From: Tagaea sp. | Lineage (GTDB): Bacteria; Pseudomonadota; Alphaproteobacteria; CACIAM-22H2 | DNA: 5,968 nt | Direction of reading: 5' to 3' | Assembly: GCA_023653245.1 (NCBI GenBank) | Contig: JAMNXK010000152.1 | Location: 1 to 5,968 of the forward strand | Part shown: positions 1 through 5,339 of the stretch, one piece after another | Position numbering within the stretch: position 1 is the first letter of the stretch | How the letters are laid out: each line of letters opens with the position of its first letter | Program-made: the position numbers and the translations under genes | The notes under the pieces: generated by a model | The model's database searches: none | The model's input: the letters and a program-made list of their open reading frames with translations, nothing else | Told to the model about the DNA's origin: nothing

Positions 1-460
1 GCAGATCGCGCGCGGCCGCCGCCTCGTCGAGCGCGCGCAAGACCTTGCCGTGCGCGTCCACACGCTCGTCGATCTCGATCGCGCTTTCGTAGAGCAGCTC
101 GGGCAGCACGATCCGGCGCACGAACAGCTTCGGGCGGTTCTGATAGGCGATGCGCAGCTGATCCTTGAAGCCCTTGGTGATCGCCAGCGCCACGCGCTCG
201 CCTTTGCGCTCGAGCAGCGCGTTGGTCGCCACGGTGGTGCCCATCTTGACCGCCTCGATGGGCGCGCCGGCGAGGTCCGCGTCGGGTGCGAGGCCCAGCA
301 GCGCGCGGATGGCGTGCAGGGCCGCGTCCTTATAGCGCTCGGGATTCTCGGAGAGCAGCTTGTGGGTGAGGATCGCGCCGTCCGGGCGCTTGGCGACCAC
401 GTCGGTGAAGGTGCCGCCGCGATCGATCCAGAATTGCCACTTCGCTTGCGCCGCGTTCAT
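1..460 (-). CDS. 5-oxoprolinase (ATP-hydrolysing), N-terminal part, truncated by window edge
   Basis: The first 153 residues are visible; the family is usually about 1,200 residues, so most of the gene lies beyond the left edge. The enzyme is cytoplasmic and hydrolyses 5-oxo-L-proline (pyroglutamate) to glutamate with ATP. The N-terminus reads WQFWIDRGGTFTDVVAKRPD (residues 8-27), the glycine-rich start of the hydantoinase/oxoprolinase N-terminal domain of the actin-like ATPase fold, followed by HKLLSENPERYKDAA (33-47), MGTTVATNALLERKGE (73-88) and YQNRPKLF (106-113). The wording IDRGGTFTD, the LLSENPERY stretch and YQNRP point to 5-oxoprolinase rather than to separate N-methylhydantoinase A subunits. 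The ATG at 458-460 has a Shine-Dalgarno GGGAGGA at 467-473, six bases away. A near-consensus promoter overlapped by a dyad operator lies just upstream. The C-terminal HyuB-like half cannot be checked here. Confidence 0.93.
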   Translation of the reverse strand, partial: MNAAQAKWQFWIDRGGTFTDVVAKRPDGAILTHKLLSENPERYKDAALHAIRALLGLAPDADLAGAPIEAVKMGTTVATNALLERKGERVALAITKGFKDQLRIAYQNRPKLFVRRIVLPELLYESAIEIDERVDAHGKVLRALDEAAAARDL

Positions 461-481
461 GTGCCGTCCTCCCGAGGGGGA

Positions 482-510
482 ATTATGATAAAACGTTGAC
501 GATTTGTCAA
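482..510 (-). promoter_or_regulatory. Candidate sigma-70 promoter of the 5-oxoprolinase gene
   Basis: On the minus strand TTGACA (505-510) is followed after exactly 17 bp by CATAAT (482-487), a perfect -35 and a -10 with one mismatch to TATAAT. This AT-rich patch stands out in a very GC-rich window. A start near 475 would give a leader of about 15 bases carrying the GGGAGGA ribosome site at 467-473. The -35 and most of the spacer lie inside the dyad at 493-513, so a bound protein would be expected to block RNA polymerase. The promoter is read from the sequence only. Confidence 0.7.
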
Positions 511-513
511 CGT
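493..513. promoter_or_regulatory. Operator-like inverted repeat (site 1) between regulator and 5-oxoprolinase
   Basis: Perfect 8-bp arms ACGTTGAC and GTCAACGT are separated by 5 bp, centred on base 503. The site starts one base past the regulator stop codon and overlaps the -35 and spacer of the oxoprolinase promoter. Its minus strand matches the dyad at 1046-1066 at 15 of 21 positions in the same register, which supports a shared protein-binding site. An alternative is a weak intrinsic terminator for the regulator, since the minus-strand copy is followed by TTTTAT; the match to the second site makes an operator more likely. Confidence 0.72.
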
Positions 514-514
514 C

Positions 515-1036
515 TCAGAGCGTCGCCGCCGAGCGCGCGGCTTGGTCGTAGAGACCCGACAATGCGCGCATCAGCGCCGCGACTTGGGCGAGCGCGTCGT
601 GCGGCTCGCCCAGCCGCGCGACCGCGTCGACCAGGCACGCCTCGCGGATGGCGCGGTAGCGGTCGCACAGCGCGCGGCCTTTTTGCGTCGCCGACCAATG
701 CACTTCCTTGCCTTGCTTGGCGCCCGACACGAGGCCCAGGCGCTTGAGCTTCTTGAGCGCGTAATTGACCACATGATCGTCCTCGACGTTGAGCACGAGG
801 GCGAGATCGCCCAGCGTCTTGGCGCGATCGCGATGGTTGGCGTGGTGCAGGATCAGCACGTCGAGCGGCGAGAGGTCCCCCTGCCCGGCCGCCGCCGCGC
901 AGCGCACGATCCAGCGCCCATAGGCGTTGAACACGGGCGTGAGGGCGAACTCGATCTCCGACAGCTCGGCCACGCGGTTGCCCGCGAGATGCGCGGAGGA
1001 GACGATCCGCGGCGGGGGCTCTTTGCGCTTGGGCAT
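515..1036 (-). CDS. MarR-like winged-helix transcriptional regulator (COG5631-type)
   Basis: This encodes a 173-residue cytoplasmic protein. The centre (residues about 56-120) looks like a winged helix: LSPLDVLILHHA, then a helix-turn-helix region TLGDLALVLNVEDDHVVNYA (74-93) with recognition helix leading into LKKLKRLGLV (95-103), and a wing GAKQGKEVHWSATQKGRAL (105-123). The flanking N- and C-terminal helices would be the dimer interface, as in MarR proteins. I place it by resemblance in the predicted MarR-type group COG5631, whose ligands are, as far as I know, undefined. The ATG at 1034-1036 is chosen because GGAG (1044-1047) lies seven bases upstream; the same frame stays open far upstream, but there it covers the acetyltransferase gene. 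It sits 44 bp after that gene and 54 bp before the 5-oxoprolinase, with matching dyads on both sides, so autoregulation and control of the oxoprolinase are inferred. Confidence 0.85.
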   Translation of the reverse strand: MPKRKEPPPRIVSSAHLAGNRVAELSEIEFALTPVFNAYGRWIVRCAAAAGQGDLSPLDVLILHHANHRDRAKTLGDLALVLNVEDDHVVNYALKKLKRLGLVSGAKQGKEVHWSATQKGRALCDRYRAIREACLVDAVARLGEPHDALAQVAALMRALSGLYDQAARSAATL

Positions 1037-1038
1037 GG

Positions 1039-1073
1039 CGATACTCCGTCGACGTTTTGCCGACGGAGTATCG
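1039..1073. promoter_or_regulatory. Perfect 13-bp inverted repeat containing operator site 2 and the regulator's ribosome site
   Basis: The arms CGATACTCCGTCG (1039-1051) and CGACGGAGTATCG (1061-1073) are perfectly complementary around a 9-base loop, centred on 1056. The inner 21 bp (1046-1066) show the same 8-5-8 dyad as the site at 493-513, with one mismatch between the arms. The repeat fills most of the 44-bp gap between the acetyltransferase stop and the regulator start. In minus-strand RNA the 3' arm contains the Shine-Dalgarno GGAG (1044-1047) and ends two bases before the ATG, so a hairpin could hide the ribosome site. It lacks a U-tract and is therefore a poor intrinsic terminator. 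Confidence 0.75.
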
Positions 1074-1095
1074 TCCGTTTCTAAGCCGCCTTCAA
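1067..1095 (-). promoter_or_regulatory. Weak candidate promoter of the regulator gene
   Basis: On the minus strand TTGAAG (1090-1095) and GATACT (1067-1072) are 17 bp apart, each matching four of six consensus positions. The -35 lies in the last codons of the acetyltransferase gene. The expected start, near 1060, falls inside the operator-like dyad at 1046-1066, which fits autorepression. The match is modest and could be chance. Confidence 0.35.
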
Positions 1096-1608
1096 TCCGC
1101 CGCCGCGAAGAATCCTCCCGGGATGGCGGGCGATCGCACCCGCCACGCCCGCGAAGGCGCCCTTGGCGAGTTCGCGCGCGAGCAGCCGGTGCGGCGATTC
1201 GTGGGGCATGACCAGACCCATCGCCGTCGCCGGCCCGAAACCGAAGCGCGCGTAGTAGTCGAGATCGCCGACCAGCACGACGCGCGAATGGCGCGCCCAG
1301 GCGGCGGCGTCCAGACCCTGGAACATCAGCGCGGCCCCGATGCCCCGCCCCTTGAGCGCGGGCTCGACGGCCAAAGGCCCGAGCAGCAGTGCGGCATGCG
1401 AACCGATCCTGACGGGCCAGAAGCGCAGCGTGCCCAGGATCGCGCCGTCCGCATTCGCGCGCGCGACGAGCGCCAGATCGGCGACTTGCGCCACACCCTT
1501 GCGATAGGCGTAGCTGGCCTTGCTTTCCCGATCGGGGCCGAAGGCCCGGTCGAGCAGATGGTCGATCGCGGCCCGATCCTCGGGCCGTTCGGTGGTGACG
1601 GTGAACAT
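1081..1608 (-). CDS. GNAT family N-acetyltransferase (YhbS/COG3153-like)
   Basis: This 175-residue protein has the usual length of a single GNAT domain, which transfers an acetyl group from acetyl-CoA to an amine. The beginning, TTERPEDRAAIDHLLDRAFG (5-24), is the typical first strand and helix. LLLGPLAVEPALKGRGIGAA (74-93) is motif A with the acetyl-CoA pyrophosphate loop around GRGIG (87-91). YYARFGFGPA (118-127) is the conserved C-terminal segment common in COG3153 proteins. The ATG at 1606-1608 has GAGGA at 1614-1618, five bases away. It follows the permeases after a 200-bp spacer and precedes the regulator by 44 bp, all on one strand. The substrate cannot be told from sequence; an imported amine or peptide, or an antibiotic-like compound, are possible. 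Confidence 0.88.
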   Translation of the reverse strand: MFTVTTERPEDRAAIDHLLDRAFGPDRESKASYAYRKGVAQVADLALVARANADGAILGTLRFWPVRIGSHAALLLGPLAVEPALKGRGIGAALMFQGLDAAAWARHSRVVLVGDLDYYARFGFGPATAMGLVMPHESPHRLLARELAKGAFAGVAGAIARHPGRILRGGGLKAA

Positions 1609-1808
1609 GGGAATCCTCGTGCGACTGGAATGCGTTGCGAACCCTGGCGAAGGGCTGCGGACGCGATCGAACGAGGAAAGGAAGTAGCGAAAAGGCCTTT
1701 ACGCGCGCACGACGACATCCGCACCCGGCAACCGGGCGCGTCGTCGTCGCGAAGCGATATGGGTCCAATTCGTCATGACGGGGAGTTAAATCGAATTCGC
1801 CGCCGGCG
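1609..1808. other. 200-bp spacer between permease and acetyltransferase genes
   Basis: I see no convincing gene on either strand. The spacer holds a branched inverted repeat (1709-1747), a 10-bp palindrome CGTCATGACG (1771-1780), a short palindrome AAAGGCCTTT (1691-1700) and a possible promoter at its upstream edge. It is by far the largest gap in the window and probably separates the transporter unit from the enzyme/regulator unit. Confidence 0.6.
1709..1747 (-). terminator. Branched stem-loop, possible terminator or leader structure
   Basis: The outer arms ACGACGAC (1709-1716) and GTCGTCGT (1740-1747) pair perfectly. Inside them GCACCCGG (1721-1728) and CCGGGCGC (1732-1739) form an 8-bp stem with one G-U pair in the minus-strand RNA and a 3-base loop; four bases bulge on one side. 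It lies 62 bases after the DppC-type stop codon in the direction of transcription. A clear U-tract does not follow directly; only AAAGGCCTTTT occurs a few bases on. It could end or attenuate transporter transcripts, or protect their 3' ends. Confidence 0.35.
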
Positions 1809-1812
1809 TCAA
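1785..1812 (-). promoter_or_regulatory. Weak candidate promoter for the acetyltransferase unit
   Basis: On the minus strand TTGACG (1807-1812, overlapping the permease stop codon) is followed after 16 bp by TTTAAC (1785-1790), matching five and four of six consensus positions. The predicted start near 1778 falls in the palindrome CGTCATGACG (1771-1780). If used, the leader to the acetyltransferase would be about 170 bases and would carry the stem-loop at 1709-1747. Confidence 0.3.
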
Positions 1813-2708
1813 ACCTTGAATTTGGGGTCGAGCCAGTCGCGCAAGGAATCGCCGAACAGGTTGAAGGCGAAGACCGCGACCGAGATGGCCAGGCCCGGGA
1901 ACAGGATCATCCACGGCGCCTCGCGATAGAAATCCGACGCGTTGCCCGACAGCATGAGCCCCCAGGCCGGGGTGGGCTCGGTCACGCCCAGCCCCAAGAA
2001 CGACAGCGAGGCTTCGAGCAGGATCGCCTGCGCGATGAAGGCCGTGAACATGATGAGGAAAGGTGCCGCCACGTTGGGCACCATGTGGCGGAAGATGATG
2101 CGCGTGTGGCCGAAGCCGGCGGCGCGCGCGGCGTCGATATAGGGCATCTCGCGGATCGAGAGGGCCGCCGCGCGCACCACGCGCGCGACCTTCGGGATGA
2201 TGGGGATCGCGATGGCGAAGATGAGGTTCACGTCCACGCCCGCAATCTGGTTGCGCCCGAGCATCGCCACCACCACGAGGGCGAGCACGATGATCGGGAA
2301 GGACAGCATCACGTCGATGAAACGCTGCACGGCCATGTCGATGCGTCCGCCGAAATAGGCCGAAGCGACGCCGATCGTCGCCCCCAGCACGCAGCCGATC
2401 AGCGAGGAGAAGAAGCCGATGGTGAGTGCTGTGCGCGCGCCGTAGATCACGCGGCTGAAAATGTCGCGCCCGAAGGCGTCCGTGCCCATCCAATGCTCCC
2501 ACGACGGTGCGGCGAGCATCGCGCCGAAATCGATCGTCAGCGGATCGTAGGGGGCGACGTACTCGGCGAAGGCGCCGCCGAACAGCATGATCAGGATCGC
2601 CACACCCGAGATGGCGCCCAAAGGCTGGGCGACGCAGAACCGGTACAGCGCCGAGCGGCGCTTGACGGGCGCGTAGGTCACGTTGGGCTGGGAGACGGCA
2701 CCGGCCAT
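1809..2708 (-). CDS. ABC transporter permease, DppC/GsiD type (peptide/nickel/opine family)
   Basis: This 299-residue inner-membrane protein has normal family length. A short cytoplasmic N-terminus precedes the first membrane segment (about 30-50). Then comes the OppC-type stretch EHWMGTDAFGRDIFSRVIYG (71-90), followed by five further hydrophobic segments near 95-118, 133-152, 160-180, 214-234 and 268-288. The cytoplasmic EAA loop that docks on the ATPase is DAARAAGFGHTRIIFRHMVP (192-211). FLGLGVTEPTPAWGLML (237-253) is typical of the family. The ATG at 2706-2708 starts one base after the DppB-type stop codon, with GGAG inside the end of that gene, so the two are probably translationally coupled. 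It forms the channel with the DppB-type partner. Substrate specificity cannot be read from this subunit. Confidence 0.96.
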   Translation of the reverse strand: MAGAVSQPNVTYAPVKRRSALYRFCVAQPLGAISGVAILIMLFGGAFAEYVAPYDPLTIDFGAMLAAPSWEHWMGTDAFGRDIFSRVIYGARTALTIGFFSSLIGCVLGATIGVASAYFGGRIDMAVQRFIDVMLSFPIIVLALVVVAMLGRNQIAGVDVNLIFAIAIPIIPKVARVVRAAALSIREMPYIDAARAAGFGHTRIIFRHMVPNVAAPFLIMFTAFIAQAILLEASLSFLGLGVTEPTPAWGLMLSGNASDFYREAPWMILFPGLAISVAVFAFNLFGDSLRDWLDPKFKV

Positions 2709-2709
2709 G

Positions 2710-3669
2710 TCACTTGCTCCCGTAGCGGATGCGCGGATCGAGCCAGGCGTAGAGCAGATCGACGATCAGGTTGGTGAGGATGAACACCACCGCGATCAGC
2801 ATCACGATCGATTGGATGAGCGTGAAATCGTTGCGCCCGATCGCCTGCACGAACAGCCGGCCGAGGCCGTTGAGGTTGAACACCTGCTCGGTCACCACCA
2901 GCCCGCCGATCAGGAAGGCGAATTCCAGGCCGATCACCGTGATCGCCGGCAGCATGGCGTTGCGCATCGCGTGGCGGGCCACGACCATCTTCTCGAACAC
3001 GCCCTTGGCGCGCGCGGTGCGGATGTAATCCTCCTTCATCACCTCGACGATCGAGGAGCGAACCATGCGCGCGACCACCGCCGAATAGCGATAGCCCACC
3101 GCCAAGGCCGGCCAGATCAGCTGGCTGATATTCGCGACCGGATCGACGTAGAACGGCGTGTAGGTGATCGGCGGCAGCCAATTGAAGAAGTAGAGCAGGC
3201 CCAGAATGATGATCATGCCGAGCCAGAAGCTCGGCACCGCCAAGCCCGCGATGGTTACTATTCGAACCACGTAATCGATCCAGGTGTCTTTGAACAACGC
3301 GGAGAGCGTGCCCAAAGGTATGGCGATCAAGATGGCGATGATCGTCGCCATCACCGCGACTTGCAGCGTCAGTTCCAAGCGCAGCGCGATCTCGTCGACC
3401 ACCGGCCGGTCGGTCCACATCGAATTGCCGAGGTCGAGCGTGACGAGGCCGACCATCCAGTCGCCGAACTGCACGGCCATCGGACGATCGAGACCGAGAC
3501 GCGCGCGCTCGGCCTCGATCGTCTCTTGCGTGACGCTGCCCCCGTCGCCGCGCAGCTTCACCTCCACGATGTCCCCGGGCACGACCCGGAGCATGAAGAA
3601 GATGAGGACCGCCACGCCCAGAAGCGTGGGGATCGTCAGCAGCAGGCGGTTGACGAGGTAGCCGAACAT
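2710..3669 (-). CDS. ABC transporter permease, DppB/GsiC type (peptide/nickel/opine family)
   Basis: This 319-residue inner-membrane protein has full family length. It opens with the characteristic YLVNRLLLTIPTLLGVAVLI (4-23) as first membrane segment, followed by a periplasmic loop with VVPGD (29-33) and ERARLGLDRP (54-63). Five more hydrophobic segments lie near 101-123, 134-160, 186-200, 242-262 and 288-308. The EAA loop contacting the ATPase runs from EDYIRTARAKG (213-223) to RHAMRNAMLPAI (232-243). FNLNGLGRLFVQAI (264-277) and LDPRIRYG (310-317) close the family pattern. The start is the ATG at 3667-3669 with AGGA (3677-3680) seven bases away; it begins ten bases after the binding-protein stop codon. 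It pairs with the DppC-type permease. A small run of A/T-rich codons (GTT CGA ATA GTA, 3256-3267) is unlike the rest of the gene. Confidence 0.96.
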   Translation of the reverse strand: MFGYLVNRLLLTIPTLLGVAVLIFFMLRVVPGDIVEVKLRGDGGSVTQETIEAERARLGLDRPMAVQFGDWMVGLVTLDLGNSMWTDRPVVDEIALRLELTLQVAVMATIIAILIAIPLGTLSALFKDTWIDYVVRIVTIAGLAVPSFWLGMIIILGLLYFFNWLPPITYTPFYVDPVANISQLIWPALAVGYRYSAVVARMVRSSIVEVMKEDYIRTARAKGVFEKMVVARHAMRNAMLPAITVIGLEFAFLIGGLVVTEQVFNLNGLGRLFVQAIGRNDFTLIQSIVMLIAVVFILTNLIVDLLYAWLDPRIRYGSK

Positions 3670-3679
3670 CGCGGCGTCC

Positions 3680-5296
3680 TTACGCGTTCAGCCATACATC
3701 GGCCAAATCCTGGCCGAGATTGTGGCTGGGCGACATGCGCCAGCCCATCACGGTGCGGTGCGTCGGCACGAGGCGATGCCACCACAGCAGCGGCACCTGA
3801 TAGGCCTGTTCGAGCGCGCGGCGCTCGAACTGCCGGATCAGATCGAAGCGGCGCTGGAAATCGCGCTCGCGGCTCTGGGCGGCGTAAAGCCGGTCGAGCT
3901 CGGCGTCGATCGCACGGCTGCGGTTTTCGGGCGCGCGGTTGAACGAGACGTATTTCGCCAATGCGAGCGACGGCTCGTCCATGAACAGATTGGAGAAATC
4001 GACCGCGACGTCGAAATTGCCGCTCGACATGCCCGCCAGATAGGGCGACGTCTCCTGCTGGGTGTGGGTCACGTTCACGCCGATCTGGCGCCACTGGTCG
4101 ACCAGGAAAATGCCGGCGGGCGTGTAGGGCTGGGCGAGATTGCGGTTGTGCAGCGTGAAGGCCAGATTGGCCACGCCGGCCTCGCGCAGCAAGCGCCGCG
4201 CCTCGGTGCGCGCGGCTTGGATGTCGCGGCCGAAACCGGGCTGGCGCAGCAGATCCTCGTCCTTGATGGCGAAGGGCGAGCCCGGGCGGATCAACCCGCC
4301 CGCGTCGCGCAAGGTGGCGGTGCGCGCCAGGCCTTGCGCGCCGCCGCGCCGGTCGATCGCCATGTGCAGCGCGCGGCGCACGCGCACGTCGTCGAAGGGC
4401 TTCTTGTCGGTGTTGAACACCACGAGCAGGTTGAGCGTCCAGCTCGATTCCTCGATGCGCACCCGATCGCCCATGACCTGCACGAGCCGGTCGCGCTCGG
4501 CCGGCGAAATGCCGCGGAACTCGGCCAGCACCTGCCCGCCTTGCAGCGCGTTCATCATCGCGGCGGGCTGGGTCATGAACACGCCGCGGAAGCCGTCGAG
4601 ATACGGACGGCCCTCGCGGTAGTAGCGCTCGTTGCGCGTGCCCGTCACGTGGCTGCCGCGCACGTGCTCGCCGAAGCGGAACGGGCCCGAGCCGTTGATC
4701 GCGGTGCGCGGGCCGTTGGGATCGCGCGCCAGCACGGCGGCCGAGTAGACGAAGTTCCACGGGCTGGCGAAGTGCTCGAGCATCGCCGGATTGGGCGCCT
4801 TCATCTTGAACACGACGGTATGCGCGTCGGGCGTTTCGATCGTATCGATGTCCTCGAACGTCGCGCGGCGGGTCGACACGACGCCGGTGGGCGGATTGCG
4901 CAGGCGCTCGTAGGTCGCCTTCACGTCCGCCGACGTGACCGGCGAGCCGTCGTGGAAGGTCGCGTTGGTCACCAGGCGGAAGGTATAGGTCATCAGATCC
5001 TGGGCGACGGTCCACTCGCGCGCGAGATCGCCCTTCACCTTGGGATAGTCGTCGAGATTGAACTGCAGCAGCGTCGAATGGAACGGTGCGGCGAAGTGCA
5101 GCGTGGCGAAGGTGTCCGAGCCGTGCGCGTCGTAATGCGGCGCTTCGGCCGAAATCGCGAAGGTGAAATTGCCGCCGCGGCGCGGCGCGGGCGCCTGGGC
5201 CGAGGCGGGTGCCGCGTCGAACAGGCCCAGCCCCGCGGTGGCGGCGGCCAAAGCGGTCGAAGTTTGCAGGAACAGACGGCGGTCGATCGTGTCCAT
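3680..5296 (-). CDS. ABC transporter substrate-binding protein, family 5 (SBP_bac_5), Tat-type signal
   Basis: This 538-residue periplasmic binding protein captures the solute and hands it to the two permeases. The N-terminus MDTIDRRLFLQTSTALAAAT has a twin-arginine motif (DRRLFLQ, 5-11), a hydrophobic stretch and a likely cleavage site after ASA or AQA near residue 35. The mature part starts RRGGNFTFAI; LAREWTVAQDLMTYTFRL, FHDGSPVTSADVKATYERL and PFDDVRVRRALHMAIDR are hallmark stretches of family 5 proteins (DppA/OppA/GsiB relatives). The ATG at 5294-5296 is preferred over the in-frame ATG at 5306-5308: GGAGGA (5301-5306) is correctly placed for the former, and the latter has no ribosome site. 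It begins 43 bases after the ATPase stop codon and ends ten bases before the DppB-type gene. The substrate is not readable; neighbourhood hints at pyroglutamyl or gamma-glutamyl compounds. Confidence 0.94.
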   Translation of the reverse strand: MDTIDRRLFLQTSTALAAATAGLGLFDAAPASAQAPAPRRGGNFTFAISAEAPHYDAHGSDTFATLHFAAPFHSTLLQFNLDDYPKVKGDLAREWTVAQDLMTYTFRLVTNATFHDGSPVTSADVKATYERLRNPPTGVVSTRRATFEDIDTIETPDAHTVVFKMKAPNPAMLEHFASPWNFVYSAAVLARDPNGPRTAINGSGPFRFGEHVRGSHVTGTRNERYYREGRPYLDGFRGVFMTQPAAMMNALQGGQVLAEFRGISPAERDRLVQVMGDRVRIEESSWTLNLLVVFNTDKKPFDDVRVRRALHMAIDRRGGAQGLARTATLRDAGGLIRPGSPFAIKDEDLLRQPGFGRDIQAARTEARRLLREAGVANLAFTLHNRNLAQPYTPAGIFLVDQWRQIGVNVTHTQQETSPYLAGMSSGNFDVAVDFSNLFMDEPSLALAKYVSFNRAPENRSRAIDAELDRLYAAQSRERDFQRRFDLIRQFERRALEQAYQVPLLWWHRLVPTHRTVMGWRMSPSHNLGQDLADVWLNA

Positions 5297-5339
5297 GGTT
5301 TCCTCCATTTCGGTTCGGGGGGTGGCGCTCTTGGCGGCG

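Noticed and set aside
515..1768. Continuous 417-codon minus-strand frame that would fuse an upstream extension to the regulator
   Set aside because: The upstream part overlaps the well-supported acetyltransferase gene out of frame and begins with a TTG without a ribosome site; the regulator has its own ATG with GGAG at 1034-1047.
1057..1929. Open frame of 290 codons on the plus strand across the acetyltransferase and spacer
   Set aside because: It begins inside the inverted repeat and runs antisense to the acetyltransferase; composition is shadow-like and no domain is recognisable.
2683..3942. Open frame of 419 codons on the plus strand opposite the DppB-type permease
   Set aside because: Its translation is almost entirely Asp/His/Arg/Gln, the usual complement of hydrophobic membrane-protein codons; the minus-strand gene is unambiguous.
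4093..4106. Palindrome CTGGTCGACCAG inside the binding-protein gene as another operator
   Set aside because: It lies deep in coding sequence, has no spacer like the 8-5-8 dyads, and does not match the shared 19-bp motif; probably chance in GC-rich DNA.
5297..5308. Upstream ATG at 5306-5308 as start of the binding protein
   Set aside because: No ribosome site precedes it, while the bases of the extra codons themselves form the GGAGGA that serves the ATG at 5294-5296.
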